Assembly: GCF_003709565.1 (NCBI RefSeq)
Contig: NZ_QNRC01000002.1
Location: 124,001-188,000 of the forward strand
Direction: 5' to 3'
Origin: Paracoccus sigandri
Lineage (GTDB): Bacteria; Pseudomonadota; Alphaproteobacteria; Rhodobacterales; Rhodobacteraceae
DNA length: 64,000 nt
The notes beneath the pieces are model-generated. The model was not told the DNA's origin. It made no database searches and saw nothing but the letters and a program-made list of their open reading frames with translations. Below are positions 1-8,131 of this stretch, in pieces. How positions within the stretch are numbered: the first letter of the stretch is position 1; every line of letters starts with the position of its first letter. The position numbers were made by a program, and so were the translations under genes.

Positions 1-162
1 ATCGACCAGGGTGATCCGCCCCACGCCCGCCGCCGCCAGATATTGCACCACCGGCACGCCAAGCCCGCCCGCGCCGACGACCAGCAGATGCGCGGCCCCG
101 ATCCGTGCCTGACCCTCGGCGCCGATCTCGGGCAGGATCACCTGGCGGGCGTAGCGGTTCAT
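1..162 (-). CDS. thiF: ThiF/MoeB-family adenylyltransferase, partial (C-terminus outside window)
   Basis: Only the first 54 codons lie in the window. The peptide begins [18 protein letters not shown], followed by a glycine-rich nucleotide-binding turn ([15 protein letters not shown]) and ends in ITLVD, which is typical of the E1-like ThiF/MoeB/HesA family. In thiamine synthesis the enzyme adenylates the C-terminal Gly-Gly of ThiS before sulfur transfer. Its start codon overlaps the thiE stop in an ATGA arrangement, so it is the sixth gene of the thi operon. A MoeB-type role cannot be excluded because the zinc site and any rhodanese domain are not visible, but the operon position favours ThiF. 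Confidence 0.85.
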   Translation of the reverse strand, partial: MNRYARQVILPEIGAEGQARIGAAHLLVVGAGGLGVPVVQYLAAAGVGRITLVD

Positions 163-755
163 GCCGTCACCCGCAGCCAGTCGCGCACGCGGCCCTCGGG
201 GTCGGGGTTCAGGGTGATGTCGGTCACGACCGAGACCACATCGGCGCCGGCGGCGAAGGCTTCAGGCGCGCGGTCGATGTTCAGCCCGCCGATGGCGATC
301 AGGGGGATGGTGCCGATCCGCGCCTTCCATTCGGTCAGCTTCGCGACGCCCTGCTGGTGCCATTTCATCTTCTTCAGGATCGTCGGCCAGACCGGCCCCA
401 GCGCGACGTAATCGGGCGACAGCGCCAGCGCGCGCTCCAGCTCGGCCTCGTCATGGGTCGAGACGCCCAGCTTCAGCCCGGCGGCGCGGATGGCATCCAG
501 GTCGGCATCGTCCAGATCCTCCTGCCCCAGATGGAGCCAGTCGCAGCCTTCCTCGATAGCGATCCGCCAGTGGTCATTGACCACCAAGATCGCGCCGTGG
601 TCGCGGCACAGCTCGCGGGCGCGGCGGATCTGGGCGCGGGTTTCGGCGTCGGAACGGTCCTTGACGCGCAACTGCACCAGCTTGACGCCAAGCGGCAGCA
701 TCCGTTCCAGCCAGTCGGCAGATTCGAAGATCGGATAGAAACGCGGCAGGGTCAT
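159..755 (-). CDS. thiE: thiamine-phosphate synthase ThiE
   Basis: A 198-residue TIM-barrel protein that couples hydroxymethylpyrimidine diphosphate to the thiazole phosphate to give thiamine monophosphate. Family signatures are visible: VQLRVKD (27-33), LVVNDHW (57-63), HLGQED (75-80), the phosphate-binding stretch [10 protein letters not shown] (116-125), AIGGLN (154-159) and VSVVTDI (174-180). Length is slightly short for the family (about 210) but covers the whole barrel. The start overlaps the thiG stop by four bases and its own stop overlaps the thiF start, so translation is probably coupled. Confidence 0.93.
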   Translation of the reverse strand: MTLPRFYPIFESADWLERMLPLGVKLVQLRVKDRSDAETRAQIRRARELCRDHGAILVVNDHWRIAIEEGCDWLHLGQEDLDDADLDAIRAAGLKLGVSTHDEAELERALALSPDYVALGPVWPTILKKMKWHQQGVAKLTEWKARIGTIPLIAIGGLNIDRAPEAFAAGADVVSVVTDITLNPDPEGRVRDWLRVTA

Positions 756-1516
756 GACAGGAACGCCTTTCCGATGACGGGGGTCGAGGGGGCGGCCATG
801 TCGCGCGGCTCCATCGGGTCGGCTTCATGGGCGGCGCGGCCGGCCTCGACGGCCAGCGCCATGGCCCGCGCCATCGCCGCCGGATCGCCCGCGTGGGCGA
901 CGGCGGTGTTCAGCAGCACGGCGTCGAACCCCATCTCCATCGCCTGCGCGGCATGGGACGGCAGGCCGATCCCCGCATCCACCACCAGCGGCACATCCGC
1001 GAAATGCGCCCGCAGGCTGCGCAGCCCATAGGCGTTGTTGATCCCCAGGCCCGAGCCGATCGGCGCGCCCCAGGGCATCAGCACCTGGCAGCCCGCGTCC
1101 AGCAGCCGCCCGCAGACGGTCAGGTCCTCGGTGCAATAGGGGAAGACCTGGAAGCCGTCCCCGGTCAGGATGCGGGCGGCCTCGACCAGTCCGAATACGT
1201 CGGGCTGCAGCGTGTCGGTATGGCCGATCACCTCCAGCTTGATCCAGTTCGTGTCGAACAGCTCGCGCGCCATATGGGCGGTGGTGACGGCTTCCTTGAC
1301 CGTGTGGCAGCCCGCCGTGTTGGGCAGGATGCGGGCGCCAAGGCCCTGGACCAGCGACCAGAAATCCTGCCCGCCGCCCTGCTCGCGACGCAGGGAGACG
1401 GTGGCGATGCCGGCCTTCGAGGCGCGGAAGGCCTCGGCCAGGATCGCGGGCGAGGGATATTGCGCGGTGCCCAGCATCAGGGGGCTGGCGACCTCGACCC
1501 CGTAGAAGACCGGCAT
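752..1516 (-). CDS. thiG: thiazole synthase ThiG
   Basis: A 254-residue thiazole synthase that assembles the thiazole phosphate ring from 1-deoxyxylulose 5-phosphate, dehydroglycine and the ThiS thiocarboxylate. The N-terminus ([20 protein letters not shown]), the Schiff-base lysine in [16 protein letters not shown] (K93 by count) and the C-terminal phosphate-binding LVVDAGIG and [13 protein letters not shown] segments match the family. The start lies 3 bases after the thiS stop, an order that fits the direct ThiS-ThiG interaction. The glycine-derived substrate would come from ThiO, encoded two genes upstream. Confidence 0.95.
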   Translation of the reverse strand: MPVFYGVEVASPLMLGTAQYPSPAILAEAFRASKAGIATVSLRREQGGGQDFWSLVQGLGARILPNTAGCHTVKEAVTTAHMARELFDTNWIKLEVIGHTDTLQPDVFGLVEAARILTGDGFQVFPYCTEDLTVCGRLLDAGCQVLMPWGAPIGSGLGINNAYGLRSLRAHFADVPLVVDAGIGLPSHAAQAMEMGFDAVLLNTAVAHAGDPAAMARAMALAVEAGRAAHEADPMEPRDMAAPSTPVIGKAFLS

Positions 1517-1519
1517 GGC

Positions 1520-1714
1520 CTAACCCCCCTGCATGGGCGCGACGACCTCGATCCGGTCGCCGTCATGGATCGGGGTGGCGGCGCGCAACCCGGCGGGCAC
1601 GAAATCGCCGTTGCGGGCGGTGGCGAGCTTGCCATTGAGGCCCTGTTCGGCAAGCAGGTCGGCAAGGGTCGCGGCCTCGGTTTGCCGCGCCTCGCCGTTG
1701 AGGGTGATGTTCAT
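1520..1714 (-). CDS. thiS: sulfur carrier protein ThiS
   Basis: A 64-residue ubiquitin-like protein starting [17 protein letters not shown] and ending in the required Gly-Gly (VVAPMQGG). The C-terminal glycine is adenylated by ThiF and converted to a thiocarboxylate that donates sulfur to ThiG. The ATG overlaps the thiO stop as ATGA, which fixes the start. A much longer open frame runs through from upstream in the same register, but it is the shadow frame of thiO and is not needed. Confidence 0.95.
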   Translation of the reverse strand: MNITLNGEARQTEAATLADLLAEQGLNGKLATARNGDFVPAGLRAATPIHDGDRIEVVAPMQGG

Positions 1715-2688
1715 CGGGATACCTCGTCCATGAATTCGGGGGTGATGCCGGTTTCCAGATGATCCGCCGCCATCGCGGCCACGGCGGGCGACAGCAGGAA
1801 ACCGTGGCGATAGAGGCCGTTGGCGAAGATCGTGGCGCCGCGCCGCCGCAGCCTGGGAAGGTTGTCGGGGAAGGCCGGGCGGGCATCGGCGCCGGTCTCC
1901 AGCACCTCGGCCTCGCCGAAGGCCGGGTGCAGCGCATAGGCGGCGGACAGCAGTTCCAGCAGCGAGCGGGCGGTGACGATGCCGCGCCGGTCGCTTTCGA
2001 TCATCGTCGCGCCCAGCATGAACACGCCATCGCCGCGCGGCACGATATAGAGCGGGATGCGCGGATGCAGCAGCCTGACGGGGCGCGAGAGCGTCACGTC
2101 GGGGCAACGCAGCACCAGCATCTCGCCGCGCACGCCGCGCAGGTCGGCAAGCCGGTCGCGGGCGGCGAGGCCGCGGGCGTCGATCAGGGTTTCCGGCGCG
2201 GCTTCGGGGGGCGTGCGGTGGAAAGCCACACCCTGCGCCACCAGCCGGTCGCGCAAGGCCGACAGCGCGGCGCGGGGGTCCAGATGCGCCTCGGCCTCGT
2301 AGAACAGCCCCGCGGCGAAGCGCCCCGCCAGATCCAGCTCCAGCGCGGCGATCTGATCGCCGTCCACCGTCCGGTGCCCGGTCGAGCGGCGGGCGAAGCG
2401 GGCCAGCTCGCCCCGGTCGCGGTTCAGGGTCAGGACCAGCGTGCCGTTGCGCTGGACGCCGCCCGCATGACGGTCCCACCAGTCGATGGCTGCCAGGCCG
2501 TGGCGCTCGACCGGTTCCTCGGCGGATTCGCGTTCGCAATGCGGGGCCAGCATCCCGCCCGCCCACCATGAACAGCCATGTGGGCCGGGCGCGGGTTCGG
2601 GATCGACCAGTTCGACCGGATGCCCGCGCGCAGCCAGTTCCGAGGCGATCACCAGACCCATGACGCCCGCGCCGAGGATGCGGATCAT
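1711..2688 (-). CDS. thiO: glycine oxidase ThiO (FAD-dependent)
   Basis: A 325-residue DAO-family flavoprotein. It opens with [20 protein letters not shown], a dinucleotide-binding GxGxxG fold, followed by [11 protein letters not shown]. The [12 protein letters not shown] segment is typical of ThiO, and [14 protein letters not shown] near the C-terminus contributes to the FAD and substrate pocket. It oxidises glycine to the imine used by ThiG, replacing the anaerobic tyrosine lyase ThiH. The chosen ATG overlaps the thiD stop as ATGA; an in-frame ATG five codons upstream would lie inside thiD. Confidence 0.92.
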   Translation of the reverse strand: MIRILGAGVMGLVIASELAARGHPVELVDPEPAPGPHGCSWWAGGMLAPHCERESAEEPVERHGLAAIDWWDRHAGGVQRNGTLVLTLNRDRGELARFARRSTGHRTVDGDQIAALELDLAGRFAAGLFYEAEAHLDPRAALSALRDRLVAQGVAFHRTPPEAAPETLIDARGLAARDRLADLRGVRGEMLVLRCPDVTLSRPVRLLHPRIPLYIVPRGDGVFMLGATMIESDRRGIVTARSLLELLSAAYALHPAFGEAEVLETGADARPAFPDNLPRLRRRGATIFANGLYRHGFLLSPAVAAMAADHLETGITPEFMDEVSR

Positions 2689-3488
2689 ACCCCTGCCCCC
2701 CACAGCGCGTGGAAGTGATGCACCGGCCCGTGGCCCGAACCGACGCGCAGCCGGTCGGCGGCGGCGATGGCGCCCTGCAGATAGGAATGCGCGCGGGTCA
2801 CGGCCTGCGGGACCTCCATGCCCTGCGCCAGCCCCGCCGCGATGGCCGCCGACAGCGTGCAGCCGGTGCCATGGGTGTTGCGGGTCTCGATGCGCGGCGC
2901 GACCAAGGCATGGCGCTGCGGGCCGACCAGCAGGTCGGTGCAGATGGCGCCGCTGTCATGGCCGCCCTTCATCAGCACCCATTCCGGTCCCAGCGCCAGC
3001 AGCGCGGCACCCTGGGCCTCTCGCGCCTCCAGATCGGCGGCGGGGGACGCGCCCAGGATCTCGGCCGCTTCCGGCAGGTTCGGGGTCAGCACCGTGGCCA
3101 GCGGCAGCAGTTCCGCGCGCAGCGCCGCGATGGCCTCGGCGGCCAGCAGCCGGTCGCCGGATTTCGCCACCATCACCGGGTCCAGCACCACCGGCAGGCC
3201 GCACCCGCGCAGCCCCTCGGCCACCGCGCGGATCACCTGCGGATCGCCCAGCATCCCGATCTTGACCGCGCCGACCGCAAGATCGTCGAAGACCGCCGCG
3301 ATCTGCGCCCCCACGATGGCCGGCGACAGCGCCTGAACCGCCGTCACCGCGCGGGTGTTCTGCGCGGTGACCGCGGTCAGCACGCTGGCCCCATAGGCGC
3401 CAAGCGCGGAAAACGCCTTCAGGTCGGCCTGGATCCCGGCGCCCCCGCCGCTGTCGGACCCCGCGATGGTCAATGCGATTGCTGTCAC
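2685..3488 (-). CDS. thiD: hydroxymethylpyrimidine/phosphomethylpyrimidine kinase ThiD
   Basis: A 267-residue ribokinase-fold kinase that phosphorylates HMP and then HMP-P. Visible signatures are [20 protein letters not shown] near the N-terminus, [11 protein letters not shown] in the middle and the anion-hole/catalytic segment [16 protein letters not shown] near the C-terminus. I assign a GTG start (GTG ACA GCA ATC), because homology begins immediately after it and the result has the usual family length; the frame stays open upstream into the riboswitch, which should not be translated. It is the first gene of the operon, 78 bases downstream of the TPP aptamer. Confidence 0.92.
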   Translation of the reverse strand: MTAIALTIAGSDSGGGAGIQADLKAFSALGAYGASVLTAVTAQNTRAVTAVQALSPAIVGAQIAAVFDDLAVGAVKIGMLGDPQVIRAVAEGLRGCGLPVVLDPVMVAKSGDRLLAAEAIAALRAELLPLATVLTPNLPEAAEILGASPAADLEAREAQGAALLALGPEWVLMKGGHDSGAICTDLLVGPQRHALVAPRIETRNTHGTGCTLSAAIAAGLAQGMEVPQAVTRAHSYLQGAIAAADRLRVGSGHGPVHHFHALWGAGV

Positions 3489-3566
3489 GTCGCCCCCATA
3501 TCGACCGACGGATGGTGCGGGGGGCCTGGGGCACGGCAGAAGGCTGCCATGCACCGTCGAGCTACC

Positions 3567-3652
3567 CGTTCCCTCCGCCGGTATTAACCGGATCAGGTTC
3601 GATGGGTCGGCATGCCGCCTCTCAGCCCCGGTCTTGCGGGGCACCCCAACGA
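3567..3652 (-). ncRNA. TPP riboswitch (THI element) upstream of thiD
   Basis: On the minus strand the segment carries the conserved pyrimidine-sensor core GGGGCTGAGAGG and the pyrophosphate-sensor strand ACCTGATCCGG with GGAGGGAA at the 3' end, joined by a GC-rich P3 stem (CCCCGCAAGACCGGGG). This is the canonical thi-box. Thiamine diphosphate binding should lower expression of the whole thi operon. The sequence between aptamer and thiD start is short (about 78 bases), which permits either translational or transcriptional control; I cannot tell which. Confidence 0.95.
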
Positions 3653-3821
3653 GTAAGTGCCAGCAAGCTAATGCGCCAAGGCGCGATCGGCAAGGGGGCA
3701 TGTCGGCGGGGAATGTCGGCCAGGCCCCGCCGGGCCTTCGGCAAGCTGCCCTTTGTTAACGGAACGGCGGCCCGCCCCCGCGCGTTCCCCCAGCCCCACC
3801 AAGTCAACAGGAGGAATTGGC

Positions 3822-4118
3822 ATGGACCACACCAGGCACACCCGACTGACCGAGGCGGAACTGACCGACGCGGTGCTGACCGGGGCCACGATCTTCGGCC
3901 CGGACAACGAGAATGTGGGCTATGTCTCGCATGTCCATGGCCGCGGCGCCGATGCGCAGGTTGTCATCGATGTCGGCGGCTTTCTGGGCATCGGCTCGAA
4001 GCCGGTCCTTGTCCCGGCGCGGGAACTGGACTTCATGCGCGACGAAAGCAACGCGGTTCACGCCGTCGCCCGCTGGACCAAGGACGAGATGAAGGCCCTG
4101 CCCGAGCATGTGGACTGA
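3822..4118 (+). CDS. PRC-barrel domain protein
   Basis: A 98-residue soluble protein. The central part (TDAVLTGATIFGPDNENVGYVSHVHG through VVIDVGGFLGIGSKPVLVPARELDFM) is a PRC-barrel with the usual pattern G-x-x-I/V-G-x-V and a G-x-x-K-x-V-x-V-P strand. The chosen ATG follows a strong AGGAGG ribosome-binding site eight bases upstream; longer readings of the frame would start inside the upstream noncoding region. It is transcribed divergently from the thi operon. Such proteins are often stress-induced in Alphaproteobacteria, but the function here is unknown. Confidence 0.8.
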   Translation: MDHTRHTRLTEAELTDAVLTGATIFGPDNENVGYVSHVHGRGADAQVVIDVGGFLGIGSKPVLVPARELDFMRDESNAVHAVARWTKDEMKALPEHVD

Positions 4119-4223
4119 CCTGCCCGCCCGCGGCCGGTTCCGCTGCGGGCGCGCGATCCCTCATTTGCGTCGCGGGCGGCGCTGTGCTTTCATCGCCGCG
4201 TCAGCAACCGGGGAGACTGACAG

Positions 4224-4379
4224 ATGCCCGAACCATCAGAGATACGGATCGATGTGACGGACGCCCACAAGGCGATTTTCATCGCCATAACCAGGGCCTG
4301 CGACGAGCAGGGACTGGACAAGGCCCTGGCCAGGCAGATCGCCACGCGGGCCCTGGACCTTCTCGACACGCCGAAATGA
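4224..4379 (+). CDS. small hypothetical protein, 51 aa
   Basis: An ATG preceded by GGGGAGA opens a 51-codon frame, MPEPSEIRIDVTDAHKAIFI and onward, ending LDLLDTPK. The peptide is predicted to be soluble, mostly helical and acidic, with no cysteine pair or membrane segment. I do not recognise a family. It lies 105 bases downstream of the PRC-barrel gene on the same strand and could be co-transcribed. Support comes from the Shine-Dalgarno sequence and a protein-like composition only. Confidence 0.5.
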   Translation: MPEPSEIRIDVTDAHKAIFIAITRACDEQGLDKALARQIATRALDLLDTPK

Positions 4380-4528
4380 CCGGCAGGAAATACCCCCGCC
4401 CGATGCGTTCGGGCGGGTCGAACCGGCTGGCGGGCTGCTGGCGGGAATCGATGGGCTGGGCGCAACTGAGTGCCTGGCGGGGCGAAAGGCGGTGCCGGAT
4501 GACCGCCTGACGCGATTTCATGCAAACA

Positions 4529-4765
4529 TCAGGCAGACTGGGCTTCGATGCGCGCGGCGTTTTCCTTGATCGCGTTCAGGGCCGCAAGCTCGGTCCAGGC
4601 CTGCCCCGAGGCCTGCGGTTCCGTCCAGACGGTCCACAGCCACGGTTCGATGCCGGGTTTCTGGGGTTCATGACGGATGCGACCGACAGGGACCCCGTCA
4701 CGGCAGATCGTCCAGTCATTCGCCTCGGACCTGCCGTCGACAATCGTTTTGATACGTGTCCACAT
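4529..4765 (-). CDS. small conserved-looking hypothetical protein, 78 aa
   Basis: A 78-residue frame starting MWTRIKTIVDGRSEANDWTI with the segment CRDGVPVGRIRHEP, then several tryptophans (WLWTVWTEPQ) and a helical C-terminus (ELAALNAIKENAARIEAQ). The composition looks like a small beta-sheet domain with a helical tail, and it reads like short hypothetical proteins common in Alphaproteobacteria. No catalytic motif is visible. It is transcribed convergently with the 51-residue gene upstream of it and lies 69 bases downstream of the oxidase operon in the same direction. Confidence 0.6.
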   Translation of the reverse strand: MWTRIKTIVDGRSEANDWTICRDGVPVGRIRHEPQKPGIEPWLWTVWTEPQASGQAWTELAALNAIKENAARIEAQSA

Positions 4766-4834
4766 GGGGGCGATTTACAGCGACGACCGCACCAGAGTCC
4801 AGCGAAACCGTCATGACGTCGCGGCGCCCCGCGA

Positions 4835-4993
4835 TCACGGACTGAGCCCCGCCAGCCCCATGATCCAGCGCACGCCCAGGGCGACGGCCCCCAGCGCGCC
4901 GACGCCGAGCGCCCAGATCAGCACCAGCCATCCCAGCCGCTTCCAGATGGATTTCGGCGCCTGCGAGCGGCGCCCCATGCGCACGGGCTTCAT
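4835..4993 (-). CDS. DUF2474 small membrane protein, CydX-like oxidase subunit
   Basis: A 52-residue peptide starting MKPVRMGRRSQAPKSIWKRL, with one hydrophobic segment (GWLVLIWALGVGALGAVALG) and a short polar end. Its first base is the last base of the cydB stop (TGATG), so it is translationally coupled to the oxidase genes. Small single-pass proteins at this place (CydX, CydS, DUF2474) stabilise bd-type oxidases, and the same role is inferred here. It is easily missed because of its size. Confidence 0.8.
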   Translation of the reverse strand: MKPVRMGRRSQAPKSIWKRLGWLVLIWALGVGALGAVALGVRWIMGLAGLSP

Positions 4994-6003
4994 CAGTGAT
5001 AGCCCTCGCCCGCCCGCACCTTGCCCCGGAAGACGTGATAGGACCACGCGGTATAGGTCAGGATCACCGGGATGATCAGCAATGCGCCGACCAGCGCGAA
5101 GCCCATGCTCTGCGGCGGGGCGGCGGCCTCGCGGATCGAGATGTCGGGCGGGATGATGTTCGGCCAGATGCTGATGCCCAGGCCCGAATAGCCCAGGAAC
5201 AGCAGGAACAGCACCAACAGGAAGGGCGTGGCCCCCGGATCGCCGCCCCGCAGCGCGCGGATCAGCAGAAGCGCGGTCAGCCCGACCAGCAGCGGCACCG
5301 GCGCGAAGAAGAACAGGTTCGGCAGGCTGAACCAGCGTTCCGCCACCGCCGGATGGGCCAGCGGCGTCCACAGGCTGACCATGGCGATCACCGCCAGCAG
5401 CGCCAGCAGCGCCGGGCGGGCCAGCGCGACCATGCGGTCATGCAGCGCGCCCTCGGTCTTGATGATCAGCCATGTCGCGCCCAGAAGCGCATAGGCGACC
5501 ATCAGCCCCAGCCCGGTAAAGACGCTGAACGGCGTCAGCCAGTCCATCGGCCCGCCGAGGAAGCGCGGCCCCTCGGTCTGGAACCCGTTCAGGAACGCCC
5601 CCAGCGAGGCGCCCTGGAAGAAGGTCGCCACGGCCGAGCCCAGCATGAAGGCCTTGTCCCAGAAGGGCTTGTGATGCTCGTCGGCCTTGAAGCGGAACTC
5701 GAAGGCCACGCCGCGCCAGATCAGGCCCAGCAGCATCAGCGCCAGCGGGATATACAGCGCGGACAGCACCACCGCATAGGCCAGCGGAAAGGCCGCCATC
5801 AGCCCGGCGCCGCCAAGGACCAGCCAGGTCTCGTTGCCGTCCCAGGCCGGGGCGACGGTATTGACCATCACGTCGCGATCCTCGCGCCGCGGCACGAAGG
5901 GGAACAGGATGCCAATGCCCAGGTCGAACCCGTCCATGATGACATACATCATCAGCCCGAAGGCGATGATGACGGCCCAGATGATCGGCAGGTCGATGCC
6001 CAT
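4993..6003 (-). CDS. cydB: cytochrome bd-type quinol oxidase subunit II
   Basis: A 336-residue integral membrane protein beginning MGIDLPIIWAVIIAFGLMMY, with the family-typical DGFDLGIG and WDGNETWLVLGG segments and about eight to nine hydrophobic stretches. It pairs with CydA in the cytoplasmic membrane to reduce oxygen with quinol electrons without pumping protons. The short Q-loop of the partner suggests the cyanide-insensitive (CioB) subgroup. It lies three bases downstream of cydA and is coupled to the DUF2474 gene at its stop. Confidence 0.95.
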   Translation of the reverse strand: MGIDLPIIWAVIIAFGLMMYVIMDGFDLGIGILFPFVPRREDRDVMVNTVAPAWDGNETWLVLGGAGLMAAFPLAYAVVLSALYIPLALMLLGLIWRGVAFEFRFKADEHHKPFWDKAFMLGSAVATFFQGASLGAFLNGFQTEGPRFLGGPMDWLTPFSVFTGLGLMVAYALLGATWLIIKTEGALHDRMVALARPALLALLAVIAMVSLWTPLAHPAVAERWFSLPNLFFFAPVPLLVGLTALLLIRALRGGDPGATPFLLVLFLLFLGYSGLGISIWPNIIPPDISIREAAAPPQSMGFALVGALLIIPVILTYTAWSYHVFRGKVRAGEGYH

Positions 6004-6006
6004 GTC

Positions 6007-7413
6007 TCAGCCCTCCTTCGGGTCGGGCGCGGCCGAGAGCGGCCGGGCCGGGCGCCGCGCGGGATCGTCGCCCGCGGTCGCGGGCTCGTCCTCGCCCGCC
6101 TCGGGTCCCTTGCCGACCAGTTTCAGCATGTAGCTCGTGCCGATGCCGAAGACGATCAGATAGGCGACGACGAAGGTGACCAGCGTGACGCTCATGGTCA
6201 GGGCAGAGTGATCCGACACCGCCTCGCTGGTGCGCATCACGCCGTGGATGATCCAGGGCTGGCGGCCGATCTCGGTCGTGTACCAGCCGGCCAGGATCGC
6301 GATCAGCCCGCTTGGCCCCATCAGCGCGGCGAAGCGCAAGAACCAGCGCCCCTCGTAGAGCCGGCCGCGCCAGCGCCGCCAGGCCGCCCACAGGCCAAGC
6401 GTCACCATCAGCATCCCCAGCCCGACCATGGTGCGGAAGGTCCAGAACACAACCACGACCGGCGGGCGGTCCTCGGGCGCGAATTCCTTCAGCCCCGGAT
6501 AATGGCCGTCCCAGCTGTGGGTCAGGATCAGGCTGGAGAGGTTCGGGATCTCGACCTTCCAGCGGGTCACCTCGGCCTGCTGGTCGGGCCAGCCGACGAG
6601 GATCAGCGGCACGCCCTGGCCCGGCGTGTTTTCCCAATGCCCCTCCATCGCGGCCACCTTGGCGGGCTGGTGTTCCAGCGTGTTCAGCCCGTGCTGGTCG
6701 CCGATCAGCACCTGCAGGGGCGCGACGGCCAGAAGCATCCACATCGCCATCGACAGCATCCGCCGCACCATGGGATTGTCGTTGCCGCGCAGCAGGTGCC
6801 AGGCCCCCGAGGCGCCGACGAACAGCGCCGTTGCCAGGTAGGCCGCCGTCAGCATATGCGCCAGCCGATAGGGGAAGGACGGATTGAAGATCACCGCCAG
6901 CCAGTCGACCGGCACGACCACGCCCTCGACGATCTCGAAGCCCTGCGGCGTGTGCATCCAGCTGTTCGAGGCCAGGATCCAGGTGGCCGAGATCACCGTG
7001 CCGATGGCCACCATCACGGTCGAGAAGAAATGCAGCCCCGGCCCGACCCGGTGCCAGCCGAACAGCATGACGCCCAGGAAACCGGCCTCCAGGAAGAAGG
7101 CCGTCAGCACCTCGTAGGCCAGCAGGGGCCCGGTGATCGAGCCCGCGAAGGCCGAGAAATAGCTCCAGTTCGTGCCGAACTGATAGGCCATGACCAGCCC
7201 CGAGACGACCCCCATGGCGAAGTTCACCGCGAAGATCCTGGACCAGAAATGGTAAAGATCGCGATAGACCGCGTCCTTCTTCCACAGCCACATGCCTTCC
7301 AGCACCGCCAGATAGCTGGCCAGCCCGATGGTGATCGCCGGATAGATGATGTGGAACGAGATGGTGAAGCCGAACTGGATCCGGGCCAGCTCAAGCGCGG
7401 TCAGGCCGAACAT
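6007..7413 (-). CDS. cydA: cytochrome bd-type quinol oxidase subunit I, short Q-loop (CioA-like)
   Basis: A 468-residue membrane protein. Haem ligands of the family can be placed: H21 (SFHIIYP), H186 (YRLAHM) and a methionine near 329 (FRTMVGLG); the acidic pair E101 and E109 lies in AYEVLTAFFLEAG. Compared with E. coli CydA (about 520 residues, third ligand M393) the region between H186 and the methionine is about 64 residues shorter, the mark of the CioA subgroup with a truncated quinol loop. The C-terminus is a polar, acidic tail. No assembly genes cydCD are next to it. Confidence 0.95.
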   Translation of the reverse strand: MFGLTALELARIQFGFTISFHIIYPAITIGLASYLAVLEGMWLWKKDAVYRDLYHFWSRIFAVNFAMGVVSGLVMAYQFGTNWSYFSAFAGSITGPLLAYEVLTAFFLEAGFLGVMLFGWHRVGPGLHFFSTVMVAIGTVISATWILASNSWMHTPQGFEIVEGVVVPVDWLAVIFNPSFPYRLAHMLTAAYLATALFVGASGAWHLLRGNDNPMVRRMLSMAMWMLLAVAPLQVLIGDQHGLNTLEHQPAKVAAMEGHWENTPGQGVPLILVGWPDQQAEVTRWKVEIPNLSSLILTHSWDGHYPGLKEFAPEDRPPVVVVFWTFRTMVGLGMLMVTLGLWAAWRRWRGRLYEGRWFLRFAALMGPSGLIAILAGWYTTEIGRQPWIIHGVMRTSEAVSDHSALTMSVTLVTFVVAYLIVFGIGTSYMLKLVGKGPEAGEDEPATAGDDPARRPARPLSAAPDPKEG

Positions 7414-7759
7414 CTGCGGTCTCCTCGGGGCGCGGTCGGCTGCGGGCGGGACATTCGGTCGAAGGCTAGCACGGATCCGGGCCGAAGATCGACCGCCAGC
7501 GGGAAAATATCGCGGGCGGCCGCGACGGCCCGGCGGATCCGGGTCGGGGATGCCGCAGGATCATGCGCATCGCCGATGGCCAGGCCGCGCAGTCACCCGC
7601 ACGGCCCGAGGCGGTATCACCACGCCCGCAGTTTCGGTCCTGTCCGCCACACCGTCGCCGGCAACACTTTGCGGAGGCTGGCGCGGGCCAGGGAAGAGAG
7701 CCGCAGGCAGCGCGCGCCATCACCCAGTGACCTGAACCGGAAGGATTTTTTGGATGAAA
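7414..7759. other. 346-base intergenic region upstream of cydA
   Basis: This lies between the cydA start and the tRNA 3' end, both on the minus strand. It should hold the cydA promoter, but I find no clear FNR/NNR palindrome (TTGAT-N4-ATCAA type) and no convincing -35/-10 pair. Open frames here are antisense or run into the tRNA and are not protein-like. Confidence 0.5.
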
Positions 7760-7836
7760 TGGTAGCGGAGGAGGGATTTGAACCCCCGACACAAGGATTA
7801 TGATTCCTCTGCTCTAACCAGCTGAGCTACTCCGCC
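7760..7836 (-). tRNA. tRNA-Met, anticodon CAT (elongator type)
   Basis: A 77-base cloverleaf including an encoded CCA. Acceptor arms GGCGGAG and CTCCGCT pair with one G-U, the D-arm GCTC/GAGC is intact, the anticodon stem GAGGA/TCCTT carries the loop ATCATAA (anticodon CAT at 7800-7802), and the T-arm GGGGG-TTCAAAT-CCCTC is canonical. The acceptor and anticodon stems resemble alphaproteobacterial elongator tRNA-Met; it lacks the three G-C pairs of an initiator anticodon stem. A lysidine-modified Ile2 tRNA is less likely. Confidence 0.93.
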
Positions 7837-7850
7837 ACGGGTGAGGGGCG

Positions 7851-7878
7851 ATGTAAGCGAGGCGGCCGGGGGCGTCAA
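7851..7878 (-). promoter_or_regulatory. promoter of the tRNA-Met gene
   Basis: Read on the minus strand: -35 TTGACG (7873-7878), a 16-base spacer, and -10 TTACAT (7851-7856), ending 14 bases before the mature tRNA 5' end. This is close to the CTTGAC/TATAAT-like promoters of stable RNA genes in this group. Confidence 0.7.
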
Positions 7879-8131
7879 GCGCTTTTCTGCGCTTTTTGCG
7901 TCGATCGCGGCAGCCTCGCCGGATGGGGGCGGCATCCCTTCTCCACCCGCGGCCGGGCAGGCGTTTCGGACAGCAGTTTCAAGCCGTTCCCCGGTCGGGG
8001 CCTGGTTTCAGGCGCCTGGCAGCGCGCAGCCGGGCAGCCCGCCGTGCGGGGTCCGCGATCCTTGATCCGCGCGCCCGGATCCGGCGCCGGAGAAAGCCCC
8101 GCGCGCCCGTGGAATGCCTGTCGCGCGCCGT

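Noticed and set aside
3755-3765. GTTAACGGAAC as a third LacI-type operator of the zwf/edd kind
   Set aside because: Only one half-site matches; the second TAAC arm is absent.
7466-7792. A 108-codon minus-strand frame starting at the tRNA
   Set aside because: Its start (MSGVQIPPPLPFHPKNPSG) is the translated edge of a tRNA, a well-known false gene call.
4996-7803. A 935-codon plus-strand frame antisense to cydAB, and a 617-codon frame in another minus frame (5438-7291)
   Set aside because: Both are low-complexity shadows of cydA and cydB, which are firmly identified by haem ligands and family motifs.
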